Shown here: piece after piece, positions 17,141 to 25,805 of the stretch
Position numbering within the stretch: position 1 is the stretch's first letter
Layout of the letters: each line of letters begins with the position of its first letter
Assembly (NCBI GenBank): GCA_902776725.1
Contig: CACYQX010000010.1
Location: 1 to 64,000, forward strand
DNA length: 64,000 nucleotides
Direction: 5' to 3'
Origin: an uncultured Eubacteriales bacterium
Lineage (GTDB): Bacteria; Bacillota; Clostridia; Peptostreptococcales; Anaerovoracaceae
Position numbers and translations under genes: made by a program
The notes under the pieces: generated by a model
What the model was told of the DNA's origin: nothing
What the model saw: only the letters and a program-made list of their open reading frames with translations
Databases searched by the model: none

Positions 17141-18494
17141 ATGCTTAGATTCTTTGTTGCGCTACTAGCTGCAAAACTGGCCAAGCTAGCCATAACAATT
17201 CTAAAACCTATAACCCACTCCGAAGGGAGTCATTTTCCGGGACAGCTTGCACTAAAGATATGTCCCGATTTTCTTGCGCGCGCCGCAAGGCCCAAGCTTG
17301 TTATAGCGGTCACAGGAACCAACGGAAAGACAACGCTTAGCAATATGCTCTCCGATGGTTTTCAGCACGCGGGTTACCGAGTAATAAGCAATCGCTGGGG
17401 ATCCAATATGGAACCTGGTGTTGCATCGATTCTCGCGGAAAACTCGACTCTTTCAAACAGATCCCACGCGCAGGTTGCCGTCATAGAGGTCGACGAAAAG
17501 AGTTCCAAGAGAATCTATAGTCGCATAACGCCCGACTATCTCGTATGCACGCAGTTTACGAGAGATTCCATGATGAGAAATGCGCACCCCTACTATATCT
17601 TTGATTTTGTAAACGAAAACCTTCCGGACGGCGTAAAGATGATTCTGAACGCCGACGATTTGATTAGTTCGAGCCTCAAGAAGGACAATCCACGCACATA
17701 CTACAGCATCGCGAGGCAGCCATTTGATGTTCTTAAAAACAGTATGGTTAACGACGCACAAGTTTGCCCTGTGTGCAACAACCATCTCACCTACGACTAT
17801 ACGCGCTATGACCACATCGGTCATGCACACTGCGATAAATGCGGATTCACATCGCCCGAGGCCGATTACCTGCTCACCGATATCGATTATGAGAACAGAA
17901 TTATCCGCATCAACTGTAAAGGCAAAGCCCTAGAGTTCAATATGGTTTCCGACGGCATCTTTAATACCTACGATCAGCTTGCCGCCATTTCACTCTTTAT
18001 GGAATACGGACCAGAATGCGTTCTCAAGTATTCAGGTTGTCGGCAGCAGATATCTCACAGATACAATTGACGGCGTCGAGTTCACTTCAAATATGACAAA
18101 GAGTCTCATCGCTCCCGCCTGCTCCGCAATCTTCGACTATATCACGAGCAGACCAAAGGAAAAGGAAATCGTGATCTTTATAGAGGATCCGCACACAATC
18201 GACAACAACGCATATATGTATGAGACGGATTTCGAATACTTTAACAATCCTTCAATCAACAAGATAATCATCGTGGGAAAACGCCCGCAGGAATTCTATC
18301 TCAGATTTTTGTTTGCCGGTGTGCCCGAAGAAAAGATGGTTCAGGTGGGAAGTATAGAAGAAATAGATAAGTACCTGAGCTATAAGCGCGGAACCGCAAT
18401 CTATTTTCTATACGACAATTATCAGGTTGCTACCAATATCAGAGCCCGCGAGATCGTAAAGCAGGCGTTGGAGGGAGGTGCCGCACATGATTAA
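17141..18494 (+). pseudogene. murT: MurT-like Mur ligase, interrupted by a +1 frameshift near 18010-18035
   Basis: Lipid II isoglutaminyl synthase (MurT) homologue. The first part (17141 to about 18030) has an N-terminal hydrophobic stretch, the P-loop VTGTNGKTTLSNML, NRWGSNMEPGVAS, VIEVDEKSS and the Cys4 zinc ribbon CPVCNN...CDKCGF. The first frame ends at TGA 18068-18070. Sequence from about 18030 to 18494 continues in the frame one base on: VVGSRYLTDTIDGVEF, KSLIAPACSAIFDYI, FIEDPHTIDNNAYMYETDF, IIVGKRPQEFYLRF, the MurT C-terminal domain. About 450 residues if joined. Both halves are well conserved, so a base-call error, a recent mutation or recoding are all possible. AAGGGA precedes the ATG. 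It overlaps the gatD-like start by 8 bp. Confidence 0.82.
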
Positions 18495-19227
18495 CATAGA
18501 AGTCCTCTACCCCGAAGTTGCCAACCTCTACGGTGACGCATTCAATCCTCAGGTTCTTTATAGAAGCTATCCGGATTTGATAAGGATAACAGAGACACAT
18601 CTAAGCGAGAAACCTGCTTTTGTTTCCGGAGACGCAGATTTTGTTTTCATGGGCGCAATGCCCGAGAAATATCAGGAACTCGCCATAAACCTTCTTGCAA
18701 AATACCGCGATTCATTCTCCGACTACGTAGAATCGGGCCGCCCAGCCCTCTTCACGGGGAACGCCTTTGAAATCATGGGGGACTATATAGAGACCGACCT
18801 TGAAGAAAGAATAGAAACGCTCGGCATATATCATGGCTACGCCAAACGCGATATGGTGAACAGATATAATTCAATGTATCACGGAGTTTTTGTCGACGAT
18901 AGATTTGGCGCAGGTGAAATACAGATTGTTGGATTCAAATCTCAGTTCACAAAGCTTTATGGTGTTTCCGACGACTCTCACCTATTCAAAACCATCAAAG
19001 AGCGCGACACAGAAAACAGTTCCGTCGATGAAGGCGTGCGCGTAAGAAATTTCATGGGAACCTATCTGAACGGTCCTCTTCTCATCATGAATCCTGCGTT
19101 TGCCAAGTATATCCTGGGGCTTCTCGGAATAGAGAATCCACATGTAATTTACGAAGAAGTAATGGAATATGCACACAAAAAACGGCTTGAGGATGCACTC
19201 AATCCAAATACATCCTTTGCCGTTTAA
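18487..19227 (+). CDS. GatD-like amidotransferase homologue lacking the catalytic Cys and His
   Basis: Protein of 246 residues with GGGAGG eight bases before the ATG. It aligns by eye with GatD, the glutaminase partner of MurT, which feeds ammonia for amidation of D-Glu in lipid II: MINIEVLYPEVANLYGD at the start, the FMGAMPEKYQE segment where GatD has its GGGQD loop, and GTYLNGPLLIMNP at the end. The nucleophile motif ICGGYQ is replaced by LFTGNAFEIMG, giving Thr90 where Cys is required, and the catalytic His of GTYLHGPLL is Asn195. Glutamine hydrolysis therefore looks impossible. It is not decayed otherwise, which argues for a retained non-enzymatic role with the MurT-like protein. Confidence 0.83.
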   Translation: MINIEVLYPEVANLYGDAFNPQVLYRSYPDLIRITETHLSEKPAFVSGDADFVFMGAMPEKYQELAINLLAKYRDSFSDYVESGRPALFTGNAFEIMGDYIETDLEERIETLGIYHGYAKRDMVNRYNSMYHGVFVDDRFGAGEIQIVGFKSQFTKLYGVSDDSHLFKTIKERDTENSSVDEGVRVRNFMGTYLNGPLLIMNPAFAKYILGLLGIENPHVIYEEVMEYAHKKRLEDALNPNTSFAV

Positions 19228-19258
19228 TGCAAGTTATAAATAAATTAAACTAAACAAA

Positions 19259-20740
19259 CTAAACCAACGTGCGTTTAACCGCATCACGCCAGCCCGCAAG
19301 AAGCTCTTCGCGGGTTTTTTCGTCCATGTTCGGCGTGAAGTCCCTGTCCTTCTGCCAATTGTCGTCGACATCCGCAAGATCCTCATAGTATCCAGTCGCA
19401 AGTCCCGCAAAATATGCCGCGCCAAGCGAGGTTGTTTCTACGCTCTTTGGTCGAATAACTTTTAGATTAAGTATGTCTGATTGGAACTGCATCAAAAAGT
19501 CATTTGCGGATGCTCCTCCGTCAACATAGAGCGAAGCCAGAGGACGTTCCATATCGGCCTCCATAGCTTTGATGAGGTCGTGGCACTGATAAGCAATCGA
19601 CTCGAGCGCAGCTCTTACGATATGTGCCCTTCCGGCACCGCGAGTCAGACCATAAATCGCACCGCGTGCGCGCGCGTCCCAGTATGGCGCGCCAAGCCCG
19701 ACAAATGCAGGGACTATATACACTCCGTTGGTATCCTCTACCGAGCGCGCAACCGCTTCGGATTCCGCGGAGGTCTCAAGCATCTTCATTTCATCTCTTA
19801 TCCATTGGATGACAGCACCGCAGACAAATACAGAACCTTCGAGAGCGTACGTCACTTTTCCGTCAAGTCCCCACGCGATAGTCGTAAGGAGACCGTTCTT
19901 GGATGAGATAGGTTTATCACCTGTATTGAGTAGCAAGAAGTTTCCCGTTCCGTATGTGCTCTTTGCCTCACCTTCTTGGAAACAGGTTTGACCAAAGAGC
20001 GCAGCCTGCTGATCTCCGGCTGCTCCCGCTATTTTTATCGGGCCGCCGAAGAGGTCTTCCTTTGTCTCTCCGTAGACTTCGCTGCACGGCTTTGGAGTCG
20101 GCAGCATGCACTTTGGTATATTGAGTTCCTCAAGGATTTCATCATCCCACTTAAGAGTGTGGATGTTAAATAGCATAGTACGGCTCGCATTGGAATAGTC
20201 AGTGATGTGGACCGCGCCACCAGTCATCTTCCAGATGAGCCAGGTCTCGATAGTTCCAAAGAGGAGCTCGCCCTTCTCCGCCCTATCGCGCGCACCGGGG
20301 ACATTCTCCAGTATCCAGCGGAGCTTGGTTCCGCTAAAATAAGGGTCAATGATAAGGCCCGTCTTTTCTTTAATTGTATGCTCCAGCCCACGGCTCTTAA
20401 GTTCATCACAATAGTCTGCAGTTCTTCTGCACTGCCAAACTATAGCATTGTAGATTGGCTCTCCCGTAGCTTTATCCCAAACGACCGTCGTCTCCCTTTG
20501 GTTTGTGATGCCGATTGCCTCGATGTTTTTGTACGTAAGGTTAGCCTTGAGAATAGCCTCAAAGGCGACCGCCATCTGCGACGACCAAATTTCGTTCGCG
20601 TCGTGCTCTACCCATCCTTGCTCGGGATATATCTGCTCAAACTCCTGCTGGGCCACACTTACGATATCGCCCTGCTTGTCATAGATAATGCATCTGGAAC
20701 TTGTAGTGCCCTGGTCGAGCGCCATAATATATTTATCCAT
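19259..20740 (-). CDS. glpK: Glycerol kinase
   Basis: Protein of 493 residues, family length. FGGY kinase motifs: [20 protein letters not shown] at the start, [35 protein letters not shown], the [14 protein letters not shown] segment and [19 protein letters not shown] near the C-terminus. It phosphorylates glycerol to glycerol-3-phosphate with ATP. It stands alone, without glpF, glpD or an HPr-site gene nearby, and ends 31 bp from the converging gatD-like gene with no obvious terminator between them. Confidence 0.97.
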   Translation of the reverse strand: MDKYIMALDQGTTSSRCIIYDKQGDIVSVAQQEFEQIYPEQGWVEHDANEIWSSQMAVAFEAILKANLTYKNIEAIGITNQRETTVVWDKATGEPIYNAIVWQCRRTADYCDELKSRGLEHTIKEKTGLIIDPYFSGTKLRWILENVPGARDRAEKGELLFGTIETWLIWKMTGGAVHITDYSNASRTMLFNIHTLKWDDEILEELNIPKCMLPTPKPCSEVYGETKEDLFGGPIKIAGAAGDQQAALFGQTCFQEGEAKSTYGTGNFLLLNTGDKPISSKNGLLTTIAWGLDGKVTYALEGSVFVCGAVIQWIRDEMKMLETSAESEAVARSVEDTNGVYIVPAFVGLGAPYWDARARGAIYGLTRGAGRAHIVRAALESIAYQCHDLIKAMEADMERPLASLYVDGGASANDFLMQFQSDILNLKVIRPKSVETTSLGAAYFAGLATGYYEDLADVDDNWQKDRDFTPNMDEKTREELLAGWRDAVKRTLV

Positions 20741-20785
20741 ATCGTCACCTTATTTCTTCTGCGATAATTCCTATATATCAACACT

Positions 20786-20816
20786 ATTATATCAAAAAAG
20801 AGTTGCCTTATGGCAA
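20786..20816 (-). promoter_or_regulatory. Candidate glpK promoter overlapping the queT terminator
   Basis: TTGCCA (20811-20816), 19 bp, TATAAT (20786-20791) on the minus strand. The -10 box is perfect but the spacer is long and the -35 lies in the terminator stem, so only the -10 is convincing. Confidence 0.4.
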
Positions 20817-20821
20817 CTCTT
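20794..20821 (-). terminator. Intrinsic terminator after queT
   Basis: AAGAGTTGCC, loop ATAA, GGCAACTCTT, then a T-run on the minus strand: a 10-bp stem two bases after the queT stop codon. Confidence 0.92.
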
Positions 20822-20822
20822 A

Positions 20823-21425
20823 CTAGACTGTAAATTTATAAACGATGCGTCCCAACATAACTCCAAATATTGCGCATGATGCGATCTCTCCAACACCTAC
20901 CGTAAACATCATTAGTGGAATAGCCATCGGTACTCCGTAAGCATATTTTAGCACGAAGGGAACTATGAGTGCGTTTGCAATAATTGGCGGGATTGCCGCG
21001 ATGATGAGATACCTGGTGGGCGGCCTTATTTCGTCCGTAGGGGCAAATGCCTGCTCGTGCTGCGCCGCGGAAAAAGCTTGCTCGTGCTGCGCCGCGGCCT
21101 TTCTTCTATATGCCTTCCCTATGAAGTATGTTCCGAGCGCACCGATAAGAGTCGCCAGGCTCCCGAATATTACGTCCGGAAGAACCGCACCACCCAAGAT
21201 ATTCCCGATGATGCATCCGATAAATACTCCCGGCACCGCCGCTGGAAAGAAAAAAGGCAGTATGGTCAGCATCTCCGCGAATCTGACCTGAATCTCTTTG
21301 AAAGCAAGCGGCGCAAACACCACCGTCAGAACCACATAGATTGCAGCAATAATACCTGCCTGAGTAATATAGAGGATTCTGTCACCCTTCCAGGTGGCAG
21401 CCCTAAGTCCGTTTTGATTCTTCAT
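20823..21425 (-). CDS. queT: QueT-type ECF transporter S component (queuosine precursor)
   Basis: Protein of 200 residues with about five to six hydrophobic segments. ITQAGIIAAIYVVLTVVFAPLAFKEIQVRFAEMLTILPFF is the signature start of the QueT family, the substrate-binding subunit of energy-coupling-factor transporters for queuine/preQ1-type precursors of tRNA queuosine. The C-terminal helix pair ends GVMLGRIVYKF. A hydrophilic cytoplasmic loop (about residues 108-135) contains an exact duplication AAQHEQAF, encoded by a 22-bp near-repeat with 27-bp period at 21049-21097. The gene is monocistronic: own promoter, structured leader, strong terminator. The energising ECF module is not in the window. 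Confidence 0.9.
   Translation of the reverse strand: MKNQNGLRAATWKGDRILYITQAGIIAAIYVVLTVVFAPLAFKEIQVRFAEMLTILPFFFPAAVPGVFIGCIIGNILGGAVLPDVIFGSLATLIGALGTYFIGKAYRRKAAAQHEQAFSAAQHEQAFAPTDEIRPPTRYLIIAAIPPIIANALIVPFVLKYAYGVPMAIPLMMFTVGVGEIASCAIFGVMLGRIVYKFTV
21049..21097 (-). repeat. 27-bp tandem duplication inside queT
   Basis: GC(C/T)TGCTCGTGCTGCGCCGCGG occurs at 21049-21070 and 21076-21097. It adds nine residues to a cytoplasmic loop. Confidence 0.85.
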
Positions 21426-21521
21426 AAAATAACTCTCCCTAGTTTTTTTGTTTCGCGAACGCGCGCCCTTTCAGGTTTATGCGCACATCGCTTCCGGTGG
21501 ATGGTTTCGAACACCGGCACA
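21426..21521 (-). promoter_or_regulatory. Structured queT leader, candidate preQ1 riboswitch
   Basis: The roughly 95-nt untranslated leader contains a stem CCGGTG/CACCGG (21494-21517) with loop TTCGAAACCATC, then GTGCGC pairing with GCGCGC around AAACCTGAAAGG, then CGCGTTCGCG and an A-rich stretch running into the ribosome-binding site GGGAG. QueT genes are commonly under preQ1 control. The hairpin loop with a TCGAA-ACCAT core resembles what I remember of the preQ1-III class; it does not fit the short preQ1-I consensus. Class assignment is uncertain. Confidence 0.45.
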
Positions 21522-21556
21522 AAGGGTATTCTAACAAGACTTATACCCTTAGTCAA
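21522..21556 (-). promoter_or_regulatory. queT promoter with embedded inverted repeat
   Basis: TTGACT (21551-21556), 17 bp, TAGAAT (21528-21533) on the minus strand. An 8-bp perfect dyad AAGGGTAT/ATACCCTT (21522-21529 and 21543-21550) spans spacer and -10, so it may be an operator, or a remnant terminator for ansA, whose stop codon is at 21558. Confidence 0.75.
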
Positions 21557-21557
21557 C

Positions 21558-22571
21558 CTATTCAAAGAATGTTATGTCGTAGCCTATCGGCTTGTAGAAT
21601 TTTTCTTTCAGTTCGGCGCGCGTAAGGCCGTCGGTTTCCTTCATGCCCATGAGCCAGCAGGCTTTGGCATACGCGGATTCAAGCGTCATGTCGTAGGTTT
21701 CCAAAAGATCCAAATCTGCCTTTACGTCATGTCCTACCTGGTAGATTCCCATGTCGCTTCCCTCCTGTACTACCTGGGTTGCGACGATGACGAGAACGTC
21801 GTGCGACGATGCCTGCTTTTTGAATTCCTCCATTAGGTAATTTGGAATTCCTCCGACACCGAAGCTCTCTACGATTATGCAATCGTATTTATCAAAGAGA
21901 TACCTCAGAACATCCGCGGACATTCCCGGCGTCATCTTGAGAATATAAACCTTGTCGCTCATCTTTTCCGACCACTTTGTCGGCTTGGACAAATCAAAGT
22001 CCTTGATATATCTATGAATCTTTCCGTCCTGCACCACCGCAAGATTCGGGAAATTTATGCTCGAGAAAGCATCAAAGCTCTTGCTGCGCTCTTTCTTGGC
22101 TCTTGTTCCTGCGATAACTTTGCCGTCGAATACTATCATAACGCGATGTGAATCGTCGTTCGCCGCAATCGCGATGCTGTCTCTTAGGTTTCTTCTCGCG
22201 TCGGTATCCGCGGAGTTTATCGGCTTCTGCGACCCCGTAACAACTATCGGCTTTACTGAATGCCTGATCATATACGAAAGAGCAGCCGCAGTGTATGCGA
22301 GCGTATCCGTCCCGTGGCAAATTACAAACCCGTCGTATTTGTCATAGTTTTCTTTGATGGCTGCCGCGATGAGCATCCACTCGTTCGGAGTGACATCGGT
22401 ACTATCGATATTGCAAACCTGAAGCGTTTCTATAAACGCATACTGCTTGACCTCAGGGACGTATTCGAGTATCTCCTCCGCGGTAAGCGCAGGCATAAGC
22501 CCCGCCTCTGTCTCCTTGCACGCGATTGTTCCACCGGTTCCGATTAAAAGAATCTTCTTATCGTATTCCAT
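21558..22571 (-). CDS. ansA: Type I (cytoplasmic) L-asparaginase
   Basis: Protein of 337 residues, family length, without a signal peptide. It has both catalytic threonine motifs: ILLIGTGGTIACKETEAG at the N-terminus and GFVICHGTDTLAYTAAALSYM, plus VTGSQKPINSADTDARRNL and the C-terminal IVATQVVQEGSDMGIYQVG. It hydrolyses asparagine to aspartate and ammonia. It starts 2 bp after the GNAT gene stop and is the last gene of the dnaX-led run. A GatD-type archaeal tRNA amidotransferase subunit is ruled out by length. Confidence 0.93.
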   Translation of the reverse strand: MEYDKKILLIGTGGTIACKETEAGLMPALTAEEILEYVPEVKQYAFIETLQVCNIDSTDVTPNEWMLIAAAIKENYDKYDGFVICHGTDTLAYTAAALSYMIRHSVKPIVVTGSQKPINSADTDARRNLRDSIAIAANDDSHRVMIVFDGKVIAGTRAKKERSKSFDAFSSINFPNLAVVQDGKIHRYIKDFDLSKPTKWSEKMSDKVYILKMTPGMSADVLRYLFDKYDCIIVESFGVGGIPNYLMEEFKKQASSHDVLVIVATQVVQEGSDMGIYQVGHDVKADLDLLETYDMTLESAYAKACWLMGMKETDGLTRAELKEKFYKPIGYDITFFE

Positions 22572-22573
22572 TA

Positions 22574-23137
22574 TTACTCCTTGTCGCTCTCTGAGTCCTC
22601 GACATCAATCGGCTCATCGTTATCGCTTACTTCCTCGCGCCTATCAAGCACCTTCTCCATAAATATTCTCTGCGGTTTCATACCGAGCTCCGTATAGAAA
22701 TTATACGCAGCCTCGTTGAATGCCCAGACATTAAGCAGGATATTGTCAAAGTCTCCGTCCTTCTCCGCATAGGATAGTACGTACTCATAGAGTTTCCTTC
22801 CTATGCCCTGCCCACGCGACTCTTCATCCACACAAATATCGTCTATGTATAGTGAGCGCTTTGCCTGAAGCACGCTGTTTCCGAGATTTTCGTGAATCTC
22901 GCAGAAAGCATGACCGAGCACTGTTTCGTTTCCGGCGTCGTCAACTCCCACGCAGACAAATACGGGATTCATCTCACTCCCTACAAAATTATGTTCAACG
23001 TCCTCCGCGGTGAACTTGGTATCTTTCTTAAATATATCCGGCCGACCGTTATAGTGCACAAGATTAACCTGCACAAGTAGATCCATCACCTTGGGTATGT
23101 CCTGCGCCTCAAGAGGTCTTACATATATCTCACTCAT
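22574..23137 (-). CDS. GNAT family N-acetyltransferase
   Basis: Protein of 187 residues. The acetyl-CoA binding core is clear: SLYIDDICVDEESRGQGIGRKLYEYVLSYAEKDG (motif A with the RGQGIG loop), and the beta-bulge/helix NVWAFNEAAYNFYTELGMKPQRIFME of motif B. The N-terminus (VRPLEAQDIPKVMDLLVQVN) is typical. An acidic tail of about 20 residues follows. The substrate is unknown. It lies between the CARF nuclease gene (9-bp gap) and ansA (2-bp gap). Confidence 0.85.
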   Translation of the reverse strand: MSEIYVRPLEAQDIPKVMDLLVQVNLVHYNGRPDIFKKDTKFTAEDVEHNFVGSEMNPVFVCVGVDDAGNETVLGHAFCEIHENLGNSVLQAKRSLYIDDICVDEESRGQGIGRKLYEYVLSYAEKDGDFDNILLNVWAFNEAAYNFYTELGMKPQRIFMEKVLDRREEVSDNDEPIDVEDSESDKE

Positions 23138-23146
23138 CTCGCACCT

Positions 23147-24307
23147 CTATTCCGTCATCTGCACCGCAGAGTTAAACACATCCGCAGGCTTATTGTCTCT
23201 AAACGATTCTGCCTGTATAAGGCCAATTTTTAGTTTCTTCATCCTCTGATACATGCGCTTGGGGCTCGTTCCGTATTCCTTGACGGGATACGTGGTTGCG
23301 ACTATGCCCTTTGCTCTTGCGCCCGCGAGCTTGCTCGCCATAAATCCGACTTCATAGAGATCGCCGGACACCGGTTTTCGCATCTTGCAGGAAATAAAAA
23401 TCGGAACTGAGCGACGCATTACCATTACGTCTATCTCGTTGTCTTCGGTATCGATATTGTCGCCCTCGTACCAGTCGATCACAACTCCGACCGCAGCCTC
23501 CTCATACACTCTGAGAGCCTGAATATAAATATAGAATTCGAGCCAGATTCCAAAGGTCGTAATATATCCCCTTCTCCTCTTGTCCGCAAATCTATAAACC
23601 CTCTGCGAATCGCTCTCGCCGTGATCAACCCTAGTCCAAAGACCGTAATCCTCAAACGCATCCTCAATCGCCGAAAGTCCCTTCTTGCTCTTGCAGACGT
23701 TCGCCGGAATTTCTATCTCCATTCCGTTTGTCTGCGCGATTCTGTTTGCAATATGCTGACAAAGCTTCTGCCAATCAACTATATGATCAAAGATTACTTC
23801 CGACACCGCGATAATATCGTCGAATTCTTCCTCCGTTGGCAGTTCTCTCGAATCGCGTAGACGCTTTGCTCCGATCGCATTCAGACAGTCATCAAGCGTA
23901 AGATGATTGACTGCTTTGATAACCTCACCGGTCTCAACGTTAAGTACATTCTCTCGTCTTGCATCAACATATATTGCGGTTATACCAAACTCTCGCGCCG
24001 CTCTGTAAGCGCACGCGCTCATCAGTTCGCTCCCGCCGGTCAGATCTATACATCCTACCTCGCCTTCGTGAGCATTGATCACACGCGTTAGATTCTCGTA
24101 TATATCCGCGAGACTGTCTGTATCAACAGGAACAAATTCGACCTCCGTATTTGGAAGGCGCTTTCTTATCGCCTCCTCGACATTCTTAGGTCCCTTACCC
24201 GTGATACTCCTCTTATCAATCAAAAAGCACACTTTATCCGGCTCCATGGTTGCAACAGGGAGAAGTGCGCTTACTATATCCTTATCAAAGAAATCAATCT
24301 GTACCAT
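23147..24307 (-). CDS. Card1/Can2-like CARF-domain endonuclease (DUF1887 family)
   Basis: Protein of 386 residues. The N-terminal part (about 1-150) has a CARF-like Rossmann pattern: a first strand and helix, DIYENLTRVI, and the ligand-site motif CIDLTGGSELMSACAYRAA. The C-terminal part is a PD-(D/E)xK nuclease: TFGIWLEFYIYIQAL (conserved Glu), DNEIDVMVMRRSVPIFISCK (E-Asp...SCK active site) and TYPVKEYGTSPKRMYQR. In CRISPR type III systems Card1/Can2 proteins are activated by cyclic tetra-adenylate and cut DNA/RNA. Here no cas gene or CRISPR array is in the window; the gene starts 12 bp after dtd in a dnaX-ybaB-recR-dtd operon. What would make its ligand is unknown. Confidence 0.8.
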   Translation of the reverse strand: MVQIDFFDKDIVSALLPVATMEPDKVCFLIDKRSITGKGPKNVEEAIRKRLPNTEVEFVPVDTDSLADIYENLTRVINAHEGEVGCIDLTGGSELMSACAYRAAREFGITAIYVDARRENVLNVETGEVIKAVNHLTLDDCLNAIGAKRLRDSRELPTEEEFDDIIAVSEVIFDHIVDWQKLCQHIANRIAQTNGMEIEIPANVCKSKKGLSAIEDAFEDYGLWTRVDHGESDSQRVYRFADKRRRGYITTFGIWLEFYIYIQALRVYEEAAVGVVIDWYEGDNIDTEDNEIDVMVMRRSVPIFISCKMRKPVSGDLYEVGFMASKLAGARAKGIVATTYPVKEYGTSPKRMYQRMKKLKIGLIQAESFRDNKPADVFNSAVQMTE

Positions 24308-24319
24308 GCTTTGTTCTTC

Positions 24320-24787
24320 TTAAAAAATCTCCGCCGAGTCAAGTATGATCGTAAATGGACCATCGTTAACAAGGCTAACCTTCATATCCGCACCAAATAC
24401 ACCGCATTCAACGCGGTCCGAACCAAATTCTTCTTTGCATTTATCTATAATATATCCGTAAACCTCCTCTGCGGGGCCGGGCGCTCCGGCATTTATAAAG
24501 CTCGGGCGATTCCCCTTCTTGCAATCCGCATAAAGAGTGAACTGCGAAATGAGAAGCAGTTTGCCGTCGACCGCGTTTAAATCGAGGTTGGTCTTTCCCT
24601 CTTCATCGTCAAAGATTCTGAGGTTGACGAGTTTCTTTACGAGCTTGTCCGAAATAGCCTTGGCATCGCCCTCCAAATCTGCCGCGCTCACTCCGATCAG
24701 CACCAGGGATCCCTTATCTATTTTTCCTGCGATTTCTCCTTCAATTTTTACATCTGCGGAAGAAACCCTCTGCACCACAAACTTCAT
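24320..24787 (-). CDS. dtd: D-aminoacyl-tRNA deacylase
   Basis: Protein of 155 residues, family length. It has the start [17 protein letters not shown], the catalytic [25 protein letters not shown] (SQFTL motif) and the C-terminal cross-subunit motif [21 protein letters not shown] with N-D-G-P in place of the more usual NxGP. It frees tRNA from mischarged D-amino acids and glycine. Its ATG overlaps the recR stop (ATGA). Confidence 0.96.
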   Translation of the reverse strand: MKFVVQRVSSADVKIEGEIAGKIDKGSLVLIGVSAADLEGDAKAISDKLVKKLVNLRIFDDEEGKTNLDLNAVDGKLLLISQFTLYADCKKGNRPSFINAGAPGPAEEVYGYIIDKCKEEFGSDRVECGVFGADMKVSLVNDGPFTIILDSAEIF

Positions 24788-25383
24788 ATTTCTCTTCTTC
24801 CTTCGATTGCCTTTAGAAGCGTAACTCTATCCGTAAATTCGAGATCGCCGCCTACGGGAATTCCGTTCGCGATACGAGTAACTTTGATACCGGCAGGCTT
24901 AATGAGTCTTGCAAGATACGTCGCGGTCGCCTCACCCTCAATGGTTGGGTTTGTTGCGATTATGAGTTCCTGCACCTCGCTGTTTTGGAGCCTCGTGATA
25001 AGCGATTTGAGATTTATGTCTTCCGGTCCAATTCCCTCCATCGCGGAAATCACTCCGTGCAACACGTGATACTTACCGTCGTATTCTCCGACTCTCTCAA
25101 TGGCAACAACATCCTTGGGACTCTCAACTACGCAAATCACATCCTGACGACGTTCTTTGTCTGCGCAGATATCGCATGGATCTTTATCCGTAAAGTTTCC
25201 GCAGCACGAACAATACTTAAGGGTATGCTTTGCTTCGACTACGGCATCGGCAAGAGCTTCCGCTTCTTTGTCGCTGAGCGAAAGCACATGAAAAGCGAGC
25301 CTCTGCGCCGTCTTATCGCCTATTCCCGGAAGCTTTGACAATTCGTTTATTAATTTGCCCAGAGATTTTGGATACTGTTTCAT
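24784..25383 (-). CDS. recR: RecR, recombination mediator protein
   Basis: Protein of 199 residues. Helix-hairpin-helix start ([24 protein letters not shown]), the Cys4 zinc finger [16 protein letters not shown], the Toprim domain [39 protein letters not shown] and the C-terminal [12 protein letters not shown]. With RecFO it loads RecA on gapped DNA. It overlaps ybaB by one base (TAATG) and dtd by four. Confidence 0.97.
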   Translation of the reverse strand: MKQYPKSLGKLINELSKLPGIGDKTAQRLAFHVLSLSDKEAEALADAVVEAKHTLKYCSCCGNFTDKDPCDICADKERRQDVICVVESPKDVVAIERVGEYDGKYHVLHGVISAMEGIGPEDINLKSLITRLQNSEVQELIIATNPTIEGEATATYLARLIKPAGIKVTRIANGIPVGGDLEFTDRVTLLKAIEGRREI

Positions 25384-25757
25384 TACATCATGCCCGGAAT
25401 ATTGAGTCCTCCTGTGATACCGCTCATTGCGGCTTCGGATGCCTCCTCTACCTGGCGCATAACCTCGTTAACGGCTGCGACAATAAGGTCCTGAAGCATT
25501 TCTACATCGTCCGGATCTACAACTTCTTTGTCGATTGTGAGTGACTTTATTTCTTTACTGCCCGTTGCCGTTACAGAGATGGCTCCGCCTCCGGCTGTTG
25601 CAGTAAATTCCTTTTCTTCGAGCTCGGCCTGAAGCTGTTCAATCTGCCGCTGCATGGCCTGAGCCTGCTGAAGCTGCTTCTGCATATTTCCGCCGCCACC
25701 AAAGCCGCCCGCAGGTCTACTCTTTGGTTTCTTTCCGGCCTTCATTCCTTTTCCCAT
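25383..25757 (-). CDS. YbaB/EbfC family nucleoid-associated protein
   Basis: Protein of 124 residues: a Gly-rich basic N-terminus, then [52 protein letters not shown], the defining region of small dimeric DNA-binding YbaB proteins, and [20 protein letters not shown]. The order dnaX-ybaB-recR is conserved across bacteria. Slightly longer than the 100-110 norm because of the N-terminal [20 protein letters not shown] segment. Confidence 0.95.
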   Translation of the reverse strand: MGKGMKAGKKPKSRPAGGFGGGGNMQKQLQQAQAMQRQIEQLQAELEEKEFTATAGGGAISVTATGSKEIKSLTIDKEVVDPDDVEMLQDLIVAAVNEVMRQVEEASEAAMSGITGGLNIPGMM

Positions 25758-25805
25758 TTCTGTTTCCTTTCTATCCGCTGTTCGCTTGTTTTTATTAGCT
25801 TGCGT

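Noticed and set aside
21426..21521. preQ1-I riboswitch in the queT leader
   Set aside because: The A-rich stretch and ACTAGGG resemble its tail, but the compact stem and the conserved loop expected just upstream are missing.
23147..24307. CRISPR array or cas genes near the CARF nuclease
   Set aside because: No direct-repeat array and no cas-like protein is present on either side; neighbours are dtd and a GNAT.
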